Part shown: positions 9,738-22,100 of the stretch, piece by piece | Layout of the letters: every line of letters starts with the position of its first letter | Position numbering within the stretch: the stretch's first letter is position 1 | From: Cyathus striatus | Lineage: Eukaryota; Basidiomycota; Agaricomycetes; Agaricales; Nidulariaceae | Assembly (NCBI GenBank): GCA_025738555.1 | Contig: JAOVFP010000018.1 | Coordinates: 3,100,001 to 3,164,000, forward strand | Direction of reading: 5' to 3' | DNA: 64,000 nt | Position numbers and translations under genes: made by a program | The notes under the pieces: generated by a model | Databases searched by the model: none | Told to the model about the DNA's origin: nothing | The model's input: the letters and a program-made list of their open reading frames with translations, nothing else

Positions 9738-12700
9738 TCAAAGTAACACTTCAGGGTACACTATATTTTTTGTTACAGCTTCTTCACTTCTGGGATCCCA
9801 AATCACCTTCATCTGACCAACTGATCGAACTTGAGACACTCCAACATAAAACTGCCCATGTGTAAACACCCCATTCCGAAGATCCAATCCAACATGTGAA
9901 ACTGATTGTCCTTGTGATTTATTGATCGTCATCGCAAATGCAAGTCGAACAGGGAACTGATGTCGACAAAACCGGAATGGCACTTGTGAAGCAGATGGTT
10001 CAAGTTTCATACATGGTATGAACACCTGTGATCCTCTCTTGTCCCCAGTTAATAATCGCACTTGTAATACTCTGTTCCATATGGCTGTAATCACTCCATG
10101 ACTTCCATTGCACACTCCATCAGAAACACTCAGGTTTCAAAGTACCATCACAGGACATCCAATCTTCAACTCCAAGTGTGCCAGTGGTAATCCAGAGCAG
10201 TTGATCGTGTTCAAGTACTCCACAGGGTAAAGAAGCTCCCCATTATACCCATGATCATCTGGAAGTGTATCTGCACTGTGCAGTGAAGTCACCTCCCCTG
10301 GGAATGAAGACAGAATCTGAGAGTTCAGACCATCCACATCATCATTTCGACTTGACAGAATTGTTCTTTCAGCATAGTACTCATCTCCATTCCCTTCAGC
10401 TGAATCAAGTCCAGGGTAGATTGTCGAAATTAGTGACTCCACAGTATTTGAAGCACACTTGAAGTGATTTGGTATTTGGATATCTTCATTAACAGTGTGC
10501 CCTCCATGACCCACAGCCAGTTGCCATGCAGCAAAATCTCGTTCATCTGCATCCTCCACATTCAATCGCATGTTATGTCGCAAGTGAATCACTGTAATGT
10601 CTGCCCAAAGATCAGATCTCTGAAGGCATGCTGACACAATTTGAGCTTGGCTCCCTCGCACCACCACTGGAAGGATTTGCTGCCAGTCTCCACCATACAC
10701 CACAGTGCATCCTCCAAATGCTCGATCATCACGACGAAGGTCTTTGAAAGTGCGACTCACTGCCTCATGGATATGTCGATGCTGCATTGGTGCCTCATCC
10801 CAAAACACTGCATCAGCCTTCTTAATCAGCCCAGCAAGATCAGATCCCCATGCAATATTGCACATTGATGTCTCATTGATGTCAATTGGAATCTTGAACA
10901 CAGAGTGAGCTGTTCGCCCTCCAATAATCAGAAGAGCAGCAATCCCTGATGATGCAACAACAATCACTATCTTTCCTGACCCCCGAAGGTAATAGCATAG
11001 TGTGTTGTACACATAGGTCTTTCCTGTTCCTCCTGGGCCATGCAAGAAGAAGAGCTCCCCAGATTTAGATTCAATGGCCTGCACTATCTGATCAAAGGCT
11101 GCCCGCTGCTCCTCATTCAAAGTCTGCAGTCACTCCTGACCCAGAGCATGCTGTTCCACTAAATTGTATGCAGTGTATACTGCAATCAATGGATTGTTTG
11201 ACTGGTCTTCCCTCCTGTTGTTGGCTTGCTGCTCCCGTTCGCGCCAGTTCTCTGTTGGTAGTGGCATATCTATCCATTGTGACAGAGACTTGCCAGAACT
11301 GATTAGAAATTTATCAATCAGATACAGCCCATAATCATAGATTTGTTCCTCTGTAGGATCTGCAAGATGAAGGTGTGTTCGAATGATGTGTCCCAGATCG
11401 TCGCAGATGTGTTCCTTAAACTCATTCCAGAGTCCCACATAGTCCACAGGTCCACAGTCTCGAAGAATCATCCCAAACAGGCTGCGCAGCTGATAACCTG
11501 TCTTCATAGCAGCAGCATCTCGCAAACACTCTCTCCATTCACCATCATCCTGCGAAAGTCCTAAAGCCAGACATGCCTGTCTGAATGTTGGATGCACAAC
11601 TCCATCAACTGTTCGCAAGTTGGCAAAGGATTTTGCACCCTTGACCACTGTCAGCAATGTTCACAGGTAGAATTGCTCCCCAGCATTTGGATGGACAAAG
11701 TATGTCCGTCCAATGGCAAATCCTTGCTGTCGAACTGTCCATGTGTGCTCAGTTTTATTCCACACAAATGTATTGGGCATGTCCTGGTACAGAACCTCCC
11801 ATGCTGCTGGGTATTGAATGTTGGCCTTAAAGTAAGCAGTAAGAGTGGTATCTTGTGTTGATGCACGCTCTGCCACCTCCTGCACATCTTCAGCATTCTG
11901 ATCATATATAACAGACTGCTCATTTGGAAGATGAAGTGCCAGCCGAACCACATTTGGGACCTCTTCATGCAATTTAAATGCAAACAGTCGCCACAGAGCC
12001 TCACAGGGAGAGACATAGCGAGCATCCAAGAATGTCTTCATCTCATCCAGTTCCCTTGAAAACTCCACTGTAGCATGATCATGGCCTTTGAAAATGTACT
12101 TGTAAATGTACTTGATGGCCTTGATTGATGCAATGCATTCAACATTAATGTGGCACCGGTACTTCCATGACAGATATCGATTGTATGGTGCAACCCAGCA
12201 GTTATTCACTGGAGCCCCATCCCTGGTCATGGGCTGAAATCTCGTGATCTCCCTCCTTCTCAGAACAGAATATGAATCATCTGTGATGATCGTCTCATCC
12301 CGATAAGCCTTTGGAAATCCCTTTGAGCACTTGCCACCCTCCATGCATGACTGATTGCTGCCAGGACCACAGGGTTTGTGAACCATGGTTCTCAGAATCA
12401 AATCATACAGCTCAGGTTCAGTCTCAGGATTAGGAAGTTCAGCAGTGATCATGCTGTCAATGTCCTCAGGAGTGCGCAACTTGTCCTCAGGAGCCACAAA
12501 TGCAATCAAATGCATATGTGGCAGTCCACGCTTCTGGTATTCAATGGTATGGATATGTGCAACACATTTCCCAAGGATGCCCTCCTGGTAGATATCTCGG
12601 ATGATCTGCTGCTGAATTTGACGAAACACCTGAACCACAATATCTGGCCGATCATGAGCTTCCACCCCTTCAGGGAGGGCACTCTTCACATCTGGGTGAT

Positions 12701-15587
12701 GGGGATCCATGGTCACTGTGCAGAAGTAGTCTGGATACTTAAAGTGCCGGTTGATGGCCAGTGCATCCTGACAGTTCTGCTGCATGAATCGAGCACATCC
12801 TGCAAAACTGGATGGAATGATCACCCTTTTCCCAAGATCCTCCCCTTGCACATCTGGATTAACTGCAATGGCATCCACTATTCCCTGATAGGTTTCAGTG
12901 CGGATCTCTGGTTGATGACCATCAATCCAACACAACCGACCCTGCTCAGTGGTTGCCCATGTATCCACAATATACTCCTGAAACAGCTTCTTTGTCCTGA
13001 ATTGATGAAGTGCCTGACCAACATGTGGATGGATGTAGTAGTGAAAATGCTCAATTTGTGAGACATGCTTGCGCTTCCTTGTTGTGGGTGCATCCTCCTC
13101 CTGTCCTGGTGCCCTGTTGGGCAAATGATCCACATTATCCACCTCCTCCACGCCATCATATTTAATGCCAGGCTGCCACCCAAGTTGACCTTGTGGAAAC
13201 AGGATTGGATAGTGAAATGACCAATACATTGCATTCACCTCACTGATTCTCTCCAGTCTACCATCAAGGCAATGCATGATCACCTCGCGAGGTCCCTCCA
13301 CCTGATCACCATCACCAAGCAGAAGAACTGCAATCTCATCTTCTGTTGGAACATTGTATCGCCGTCGGTCTGTGTCTACAGGACGACAAATGGCAAGGCG
13401 AAAGTTGCAAGCAGGATTATTGTTCCGTATTGTCTCATAGGCCTTCTGATAGACTGATGCCCCTGGATGATGACGATAGAGAACATCTTCCAATATTCTC
13501 ATGACATTAACATCCATGTTAAGTTTATAATTTGCAGGATGTCCATTAATTCGATCCTGAGCTGAAGGTGCCTCAGCTGCATCATGAATGTACAGCTGAG
13601 CATATTTTTTGGGGAGACCTTCACGAGGCAGGAGTGATCCAGCAAAATGTATGAGACGACCTCCAATTTTGAAAACATATGGACCTCCAGCCTGGATGGA
13701 AGCATTCTTCTCAACTGCCATGGATGTCATGGCAAAGGCACAGTTGTATTGACGAATGTTGTCCTGGAAATTCTTGTTTCCATCCCTGCCAAGTAGCTCC
13801 ATCAACTCCCTGGGTGATTGACCCCAACCTGGAAGTTTAACCTTTCCAGTCAGACAGCAACTTCCAAACTGAAGACGCTCTCTGGTGGAAGCAGTCAAAC
13901 GTTCAGCTTTCCAATGCAAGGCATCACAGTCAGGACAGACATCAGTGAATGGTCCAAGTGAGAATTTGGTCCAAGTGAGAATTTTGGCCAATTATGATTG
14001 AATGGCTGGTGAGCAATGGGAATGTGGGGAGGAGGTGGGGGAGGTGGGGGAATGTCTGGTACATCTATTACAATGATGTTTCGATTGAATTGTAGTGGGG
14101 GAGCAGGAGCAGGAAGTGCAGGTATTGGCACTGGATGAGCCACTACTGGGGCATGCCATTCAACATAGACAGGAGGCTGCAATATGATTTAATATAATGA
14201 ATATAAGAGTAAAGTTTCTCACTTACTTGAGGGTTGAGTTCAATAAATTGGAATCGTTGAAATTGGGGAGGAGGAGGAGGAGGAGGAGGGGGGATTAGTG
14301 GAAGATCATGAATTTGAGGGGGAGGATTCCACTGCAAAATAGGGCGAACTTCCAGATTATTCTGCAATGGAAGTCGGGGTGCAGTAATGGGAGGATACCA
14401 TTGAATATCTGGAGGGTTTTGAATATTTATGCAAACAGGAGGAATATGAATGGGAGCAAGTGCAGGAGCATTCAATTGAACATTGTGAGGAATTTGATGA
14501 TTGACTTGAAAAGTGGGAGGTTGATTATTCTGAAATGGAGGTGGGGGATTGGGAGCATTCACTCGGAATGGAGGAATCTGAATGGGAGCCAGAGCAGGAG
14601 CATTCAATTGAATGATGGCAGGATCTTGCTGATTGACTTGAAAAGGGGGAGGAATGGCAGAATGTGCATGGACAGGATTATTCCATTGAATATTTTGGGG
14701 AGCAGGAGGAACATCAGGTGCATCAATCTTTAAATAATAACATTTAGCATAGTTAGTTGAAACATTTCTAAAACCCACATACTGGCAGGGAATTGTGATG
14801 TAGAACAGGAGGCATCCATCGAATACCTTGGTCAGTGTGTGGGGGCAAAGCTTCAGTATTAAGCTGAATGTTTGGAACAGCTGCTGGAAGAGGGGGAAGA
14901 ATGCCTTGGGGAACAGCCAGAGGAGGAGGAACAACAGGCTGAGGGTTATGTGCAGCCCATCGTATATTTTGAGGTGGAACATTGACTGGAGGACTGCCTT
15001 CTGGAATTATTGGAGGATTCCATTGCACATTTGGAACAGCTGGGGGAGGAGGTGTATGAATGCGAGGAATATTTTGTGGTGGAATAATAGGTGTAGGAGG
15101 AATATCTGCAGTCCATTGTATATTTGGAGGTGCATTATGATGTGGGGGAACATTCTCAGCAATAACTGGAGCATTCCAGTGTATCTGAGGAGCAGCTGGA
15201 GGGGGAGGTGCATGCATGCAAGGAATATTTTGTGGTGGAATGTCATCAACCCATTGAGCATTTAGATGGTGATTGTGTGGGTGAATTGCCTCAGCAATAA
15301 TTGGAGGATTCCATTGTATGTTTTGCTGGTTTGGGGGGGCAGGAATATTATTTCCCTCTTGAGCACGACGTCTACCCCTTCCCCTTCCAATAGGTGGCAG
15401 AAGTGGAGGAAGACTGGCAAGCCTTGCTTGCAAATCAGCAGAAAGATGGTAATACACTGATTGGGCCAGGGGGTCAGCAGGCAGAGGCACATGTCTATTT
15501 TCAGGAGTGCCCAAAGCACGCAAGTCATGCTCAGTCTGCCGTGCATTTAAGCGAGCTTGCTCTGCATCACTGATAGGAGTGGTAGAC
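9738..15587 (-). pseudogene. Helitron A1 Rep-helicase (RepHel), interrupted
   Basis: Exons 15587-14783, 14727-14227 and 14176-9738 join in frame. The true first exon upstream was not resolved. The N-terminal ~480 residues are Pro/Asn/Gln-rich with repeated QWNPP and IQLNAPALAPI modules. The Rep domain shows the HUH motif (GLPHMHLIAF) and the twin-Tyr motif (IKYIYKYIFKGHD). The PIF1-type helicase has Walker A (GPGGTGKT), Walker B (FWDEAPM) and the C-terminal FAMTINKSQGQ motif. Damage: a 17-bp tandem duplication at 13951-13984 shifts frame, and in-frame TGA codons end at 11661, 11130 and 10137. Removing 17 nt from the last exon leaves exactly 1,474 codons. Each TGA sits where Arg is plausible or expected (GCPVMVL-R-NL). 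It also has Q for the usual R in YVGVSQV. Confidence 0.85.
13951..13984. repeat. 17-bp tandem duplication inside A1 RepHel
   Basis: The unit GGTCCAAGTGAGAATTT occurs twice in direct succession. With a single copy the proline-rich frame (HNWPKFSLGP) runs straight into the zinc-motif segment FTDVCPDCDALHW. The second copy adds 17 nt and breaks the frame. Confidence 0.85.
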
Positions 15588-16014
15588 CTTTAAATAATTA
15601 CATTAGTACACATCCTTCTCACTCAGAGAGAATTGAAACAGCATACATGAAAACTCCTGAATATGTGCTGTACCTTGTGAAAAAATAGAGTGGCTATTTG
15701 ATTCAGCTGGGCTATCCCAGCAACACAAAGAAAAGGCGAAATCGGTGGGAACAGCAGTAGTTGAAAATGGAGCTACTTCCAAAAATGGAAGGGGGGCAAC
15801 TGAAAATATATGCCACACCAATCTCCCTACACACTGCGCACAGAGAGCGGTCCCAACTCTAAATATAGAGCTGTGTGGCAACCGGCAAACACTCATAAAG
15901 AGAGGCCAGGTAGGTAGGACTTCACTGCACTTCACCTTGGTCTGCCAATTCTCCTGCCACTGTAATGCCTGAGACGGCTGCAGCAAAAAACACAATCTCT
16001 ACTTAATACACAAA

Positions 16015-16110
16015 CAGGGAAGCCAGAGAGCCAGAGAGCCAGAGAGCCAGAGAGCCAGAGTCCAGAGCCAAGGGTCCAAGAGTCCAAGGTCCAGAGGCCC
16101 AGAAGGGGGT
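16015..16110. repeat. 8-bp tandem repeat (GCCAGAGA) and related CCAAG/CCAGAG repeats
   Basis: Five GCCAGAGA-type units followed by decayed GTCCAAGA and GTCCAGAG units. Non-coding 5' region of A1. Confidence 0.8.
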
Positions 16111-16136
16111 CCAAGAGGGTACCTGTTTTTTTTAAA

Positions 16137-16505
16137 AAAAGAACAAAAAACTCCAAAAAACTCGCAGAAATGCAAGGAAAACACTATTTAATAGTGCAGT
16201 GGCTGCCCAAAAAAAGCGAAATTTCAGTCAACATGAGGCAATAATATCCCTAAACACATACAGTAGGATTGTGAGGTCAAAAAATAAAGGGGGGAAAGTG
16301 GAGGGAGCAAAAGATCCAAAAGGTAGCTGTATTTTCTTATTTTTGATATAAAAAATAGCCAAAAAACTCGCAGAAATGCAAGAATGCACTATAGAATGGA
16401 GCAGTGGCTGCCAAAAAAACCGAAATTTCAATCAATATGAAGCAACATTATGCCTAGACACTTACAGTATGATAGGGGGGCAAGAAATAACGGGGGGAAA
16501 GTGGG
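16137..16505. repeat. direct duplication (~150 bp, two copies) in A1 5' region
   Basis: Copies at about 16137-16310 and 16355-16505 share CTCGCAGAAATGCAAG, then AGTGGCTGCC, then CGAAATTTCA and the GGGGGGAAAGTGG tract. A weaker relative lies in A2 around 9010-9150. No coding potential. Confidence 0.75.
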
Positions 16506-17039
16506 GGGGAGGAGGGGAAAGGGCAGCAGCACAGCATCAGTGCAGCATGCGCCCCATTGGAGCATGGCCGCACTCCATCTCCAAATGCTTAGTCATGCCC
16601 CTCAGCAAGCAGCTCAAGATGATTGGTCATTTACCTCGCCGTTTTAGGTTGGGAGCCATCAATGCCCTCCCAAATAGCGAGCGCAGCCACCCCCATCTCA
16701 ACCGAAAGTGGCAGGACGTGTGCGCACACATCAATTTCCATCCCAAAATGGCCACATTTCCATTTTTGGTAATAAATTTATACATGGCAAGCCCCACACC
16801 TCGATTTATCGAAAAAATGGCCAAAACACGTAATTTTCCCCACCCAATTCTGGCCTGTCCCACGCACCATATAAACCCAAATTCCCAGGCCTCTTCTCAT
16901 TATATATAGATAAAGAAATAGGGCCAGCAAGCAGCACCGCCCACTACCTTATGAAGAGGTAAGGTGATCTGTGGTTGTATGTTGGTAAAGAGGAGAACAT
17001 GAAATATATTACAATATTAGATTTTACAAAGAATTTACA

Positions 17040-17280
17040 TAGCATAGATGTAGGAAACCAGTATAGTAAGAAAGCAAGTAAAGAAGGTAGAAAGTAAGAG
17101 AAATCTTTTTTTGGAGTGTTTACGGTTAGATTTGTAGTAAGAAAGCAAGGAAATTAGAAAGGAAAGAAAGTAGAAGTAAGGAAAGAGAATTTTTTTTTGG
17201 GGGGAGTTTACAGTTAGATTTGTAGTAAGAAAGCAAGGAAATTAGAAAGGAAAGAAAGTAGAAGTAAGGAAATTTAGGAA
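17040..17280. repeat. tandem ~95-bp purine-rich repeats in Helitron B
   Basis: Two close copies and one partial copy of a unit containing TTAGATTTGTAGTAAGAAAG and AAAGAAAGTAGAAGTAAGG. They lie just after the accessory-gene stop on the element strand. Confidence 0.8.
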
Positions 17281-17283
17281 ACA

Positions 17284-18680
17284 TTATTTTTTGGTGTTTT
17301 CATTGGTGGTGCGACCAGTCCTATTTCTTTTGGGAGCAGGTTCGGCCTCAGCAGTTACTGAGGGAGCTTTGGAGGTTGAAGCATTTACTGTGGGAACGGT
17401 GGATCTGGAAGTGGAAGCAGTTCCCGTGGACATGGAGGGTTGGAAGGAAGTAAAGTTATATGTGGGTTCAGCTGTGATGATTGAACGAGGAGGGTTTGGC
17501 GTAGTCGTGTTTGCAGGTGGAGGCTGAGTTGTAACAGGAACCGTTGAAGTTGTTGATTCAGGAACCATGGTGTCAATTGGCAAGTCAGATGGCGCAACGA
17601 CACGTAGCTTTTTAATTTGCAGCTGAAACACCTTTTCTAAAGTTAGGTGGAGATTTGGGAAATAACAGGGCATTGACAGAACCTTTTTATTTGGGGAAGG
17701 CATCCAAATGAGAAAAGATGAATCAATGATGATGAAGGTACCCTGCCGTAATTCTGAGCAGACATCTGTGGGATGTATTTTGTTGTCCACTGTGTCGTGA
17801 TAGGGCAGGCGGTACAATTTGTTTTTTCGCAATTGAATGTTGTTGTTGTCGAAGTCATGAAGGACGTTGGGCTCGAAAAAGTCATCCAGTAATTGAACTA
17901 ATGTAAAATTTTAAGTATATGTTATGAAAAACATGTAAAATATATGGACGATTTTGATCTGAAGTAGTAGAAGATATATTTTCAAAATCGGCGTCATTCA
18001 TTTCCTGAAGGTCTCTCTTTTTTGGAACCAATCCTTTGTTGGAAGTTTGGGGGGTCTGTGGAATGTCACATGTAAATGGATGTTGGTTAAAATTGACGAG
18101 TGGTTACTTACTCTGTATTTGGGTTCTGAGACAAAGCAAAGTAAATTATATGTGTTACCAGAGTCCTTTTTAGCGATGCAGTAGGTGATTTCAGGTGCTA
18201 CCATTTGTTTGGTTTCTTGAGTGATAATTTCGTTGATGGTAGCGATTTGGTTATTGAAAGCAGCAACAAGTTTAGGAGGTGCTAGGGTTGGTAACTCTAG
18301 CACAATCGTATCTTTAACATTTGTGCCGTCTATGATAATCTGTTGAAGGAGGTAAGTAGAAAAGCAATGAGTTAGGCATTCAAAAAACTTACTGTTTCAT
18401 CTCCACGAATGTTCCCTCGTGCACCGTAATGAGTGCCACTTGCAAACACTTGTCCAAACCATCGGAAGGAGAGGTTGTTGCTGTCCGTGGGAACATTTGT
18501 ATGAAAAGAAATCTTTCCAAAGTGATTGCCACCGGGGTTGGACAAAGTGAGAAACAAAGTTTTTTTATAGGTTACCTTTCCGAGAGCAGGTGTGAGCCGG
18601 TTATTAGTTTTTTTACTGTTAAGTTCATTGTAGAATCTGTTGTAGAAGCCTTGTTGTAATCATTCTTTGAAGCAAGACAT
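17284..18680 (-). CDS. Helitron B accessory protein, function unknown
   Basis: Apparent exons 18680-18393, 18339-18112, 18055 to about 17935, and about 17902-17284. The first two junctions are clean GT-AG and in phase; the last is not resolved. The N-terminal half has a mixed beta-like sequence (LFLTLSNPGGNHFGKISF, then SFRWFGQVFASGTHYGARGN). The C-terminal ~110 residues are Pro/Ser/Thr-rich and end in a basic stretch (PKRNRTGRTTNENTKK) resembling a nuclear signal. An in-frame TGA at 18662-18660, seven codons from the ATG, follows the TGA-for-CGA pattern of the neighbouring RepHel. I do not recognise the family. A single-strand-DNA-binding or OB-fold role is only a guess from the Helitron context. 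It shares strand with and lies downstream of RepHel. Confidence 0.55.
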
Positions 18681-19175
18681 GGTGATGTGATGGAGTGGTT
18701 AGAAAGAAAGGAAAGTAAACACTCACCATAATAAAATTGATAGTGAAGCAGGGTTAGTAAGAAGAAAGATCGAGGTATGAGTCGTGTATGATGTATGGGG
18801 TTGTGGAGTTTAGATCGATTATGTTCGTTGTTTGGGAGCAGATGACTGTGAGGTGATACAACTGATCTGTGACAAAGTATGGGTATGGTTGCGGCTGTTG
18901 AAAGATATGGGTAGAAAAGCGTGATTGTGAATTGTGACAGTTATTGGTACATTCTGGGGGTATATGAGAAGATGAGACGTATGTTAATTTACAATAGGAG
19001 TGTAAGCGAACTCACAAATGAAGCATGTACCATCTCCGTCCTTTTTTTGCACGTCCCTATAGAAGTATGACAGGAAAGACAGGAATTATGTAAAACCTAG
19101 AAGAGTTTGATAAGTCATTTACAGACAAAAGAGTACTGGCAGTGCTTTAGAGACATACAAGTATTCCAATTTTGT

Positions 19176-22100
19176 TTAATTCATATGAGGGTGTTTATGT
19201 TCATGGTCAGTTTCCATCTTGGTGCAGTCATCTTGATCAATATCAGTAAGTGGCCGTTTTCGTGGAACATAACTCGGAGTGGGAGGGTGTGAGGGGGCCG
19301 GGGATGGGAATGAAAGAGAAAGATGGAGATTTTGATTGGTGGAAGTGACAGCGGGTAGTAAATTGCGCAGGTAGTCGTCATTACAAAATGCTTGAAGTGT
19401 TGTGGTATCTAATTCATTTAGACACTTCATTTCATTGCGAAGATCCTGAGAAGGTCTTGAATGAATGCGAGCAATATCAAACCCACGCAGGATCAATAAT
19501 CCTGACAGAGATTTTACTCACGATACCATTACATATGGTGCCTCACTTCCACGACAGTTTTGCAAGTCAATGATAGCTTTTGACAGTGTTTTTCCCTGTG
19601 CTTTATGACATGTCATGGCGAATGCAGGTATTAATGGCAGCTGTTGTCTTCTGATGTGACATTTTTTTCCAGAGTATGGGTGATGGAATGAAGTTTCAAT
19701 GGTATTGCAAAGTATGATAGCCTCATTTGGTTGTAGATGAGGCAATGCTGGACTGGTCATGGAGTCCAAATGTATGACACATGAAATAGCTTCTCTTTGG
19801 TGGTATTCATTGAATTTGAAACAGATAGATTTCAATGATCCAATGGCACCATTAACAATGCCTGCTGAAACATCATAGTTATGTGTAATCATAACAGGCA
19901 TGTTAGATATGAGAGGCAAGCATCCACTCCTATAACCAGTTTGGCTTGAAGGCAATGTCCAGAGATAATTTTTAAGATGTTCATCGTGAATTGTATCATT
20001 GTTATGTTTGTCCAAGGCATAGTACCAGTTTAGAGTTTGGTTGGTTCTAGAAGCAAATGCAATAGCCGCTTTCTCATTTAAAGCATCTTTGGTCAGGTTG
20101 TCTGAGACAATAATTGGAGATGATTTCCATAGTTGCCAGTTAGGTGAGAAATTAGAGATAATGTGTTGCGTCAGAAGATGATAATCACTTTCAGAACAAT
20201 TTCCAATATGTAATCATTGAAGTAGTTGGAGGAAATTATTGTTTTCTGTACCAGATTGACGCATCACTTCAGTTAATATAACAACTGTATTTATGGACAT
20301 CCATAATAATTGGCCGTCTATGTCTTTTTGAACATGTTTGGATGCAGTGTTACATTGGGATGTGTTGATGGTTTTAAACAATTTCATTTGCACTACAGGA
20401 GGTAACTGAGCAAAATCTCCAGCAAAAATGATGTTTATACCTCCAAATAGAGTGTTGTTGCCTTTAGCAATTATAAGTGCGTTGTTAATATCAGTCATTA
20501 GTGCACAGCCTATCATTGAAACCTCATCTATAAAAAGGTAGTCGACATGTTGCCAGATAGCTGTAAGATCATCTCTAGTTTTAGTTGTCACTCCATGTGT
20601 GAGTTTCAGTTGGTTGAGACAAAGTGCAGCATGTAATGTCATACCAGCTATATTCTGTGCAGCAGCACCAGTGTAGCAAAGGAGTTTGAGTCGTTGGGAT
20701 TGATTTTTTTGTGTAAAAAATTCTTTCCAGCAATGAATGACTCTGGATTTTCCAGTTCCACTATCACCTCCAAGATACATACATAATTGTTGTGGTGAAT
20801 GTTTTTCACTATGTGTAGCAACTATTATAAATGCTTCAGACTGTTTATAATTCAAATTGAATTGTTGAATAAGATTAGGAATATTTGATTGTTGATGAAG
20901 TATGTTGATATGTTGGAGTGGGACATATGGTACATTATGAATAACAGGTAATAATGGTGCAGTTTCTTGTATAGAAGGTAGTAACGAATTATGAGAGTTA
21001 CTAATGCAGTTATTGGAAATAGGATGCTCAACTGTCTGTTTTAAATAGTTTTTTCTTTGTTCGTAAGCATCTTTCCATGTATCTTCTAGAGAAAAATCAT
21101 CACATTCCTTAGTGATTTCAGTTTGTGATGCAAGATTGTTATCTGAAGTAGTTAAAAACATTCCACTTGCTTCAGCATGAAGTATACAATCATTTGCAGT
21201 TACTGTTTGAGAATTTAATGTATTAGAGGAGCAATGTTGAATAGATAGCAAATGATTTAGAATGTCTTCTTCAGTATTGGTGCCATTGATAAAGTCATCA
21301 GAAGCCACATTAGATTCTCATTGTTGTCTCTTCCGAAAAGATGCTCTGTCTTTGTACATTTTTGTGAAATGATCGTCACGGCTATCTTTGCATTCATGTA
21401 GAATTTGCATGTTATTTATTAAGGATTGACTGTGTTTTGATGCTGAGATATAGAAATTGTTGTAAGCCTCTGACCAAGATTGAAAATCATGGTGGAGATC
21501 ATGAACATTTCTCCAAGGTAGGAAAAATATTAGCATTAGGCATGCATGACGTTCTTTAGTAGAGGAATGATCGCAACGAGGCAAAGAAGGACCATAAGGA
21601 ATATTAATGTAAGCTAGATATGGATCATGAACAATACATTTGTAGGTTTCATATTCAGGATGAGGATGTATAAAGTGAGAATAGTGATTAGAGGAATCGA
21701 AAAGAGTTGAGTCTAATTGAGCAATTGGAGCAGTATCAGAAAAATCTTTTTTTTTGGTGCAAGGGACTTTATCAGTATGTGAAATGAACTCCCAAAGGCA
21801 TATCTCATTCAGATCAGTTCCTCTATATATATAATCAGCCACCTAACATCCTTTTTCTATTAGGTTTCCAGAGGTGTTGGAGTGAATTGTAATTTCATCT
21901 TTATTGTTTGGTAAAAATTCAGATTCATTATCATTGATACCAGTATCATTATCATCATCATTTACAATGGTTGTATTATTGTTATTTAACTCTAAATTTT
22001 CATTGTCATCATTATTGGAGGTAGAAATGTGTGATTCATAATAGCATTCGGGAGAGGGTAATTGACTTTCAATGTAATGTTCAAATGATGTCCAATAAAG

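Larger units (their letters stand above)
9418..16910 (-). mobile_element. Helitron A1, Rep-helicase-bearing (7.5 kb)
   Basis: The element-strand 5' end is TCTATATATAATGAGAAG at 16910, preceded by A (16911). The 3' end is GTGTAAGGCTTG at 9418, followed by T (9417), which is itself the first base of A2. Start TC, insertion between A and T, no target duplication and a subterminal hairpin are Helitron hallmarks; the 3' tetranucleotide is CTTG instead of the usual CTRR. It carries the RepHel pseudogene at 9738-15587, a direct duplication of ~150 bp, an 8-bp tandem repeat and the 3' triple-hairpin block. Confidence 0.8.

Noticed and set aside
12378..13061. 227-codon plus-strand frame within Helitron A1
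   Set aside because: It is antisense to the Rep domain, which has clear HUH and twin-Tyr motifs on the minus strand.
14308..15265. Asn/Arg-rich plus-strand frames (141 and 145 codons)
   Set aside because: They mirror the proline-rich repeats of the RepHel N-terminal exons on the minus strand.
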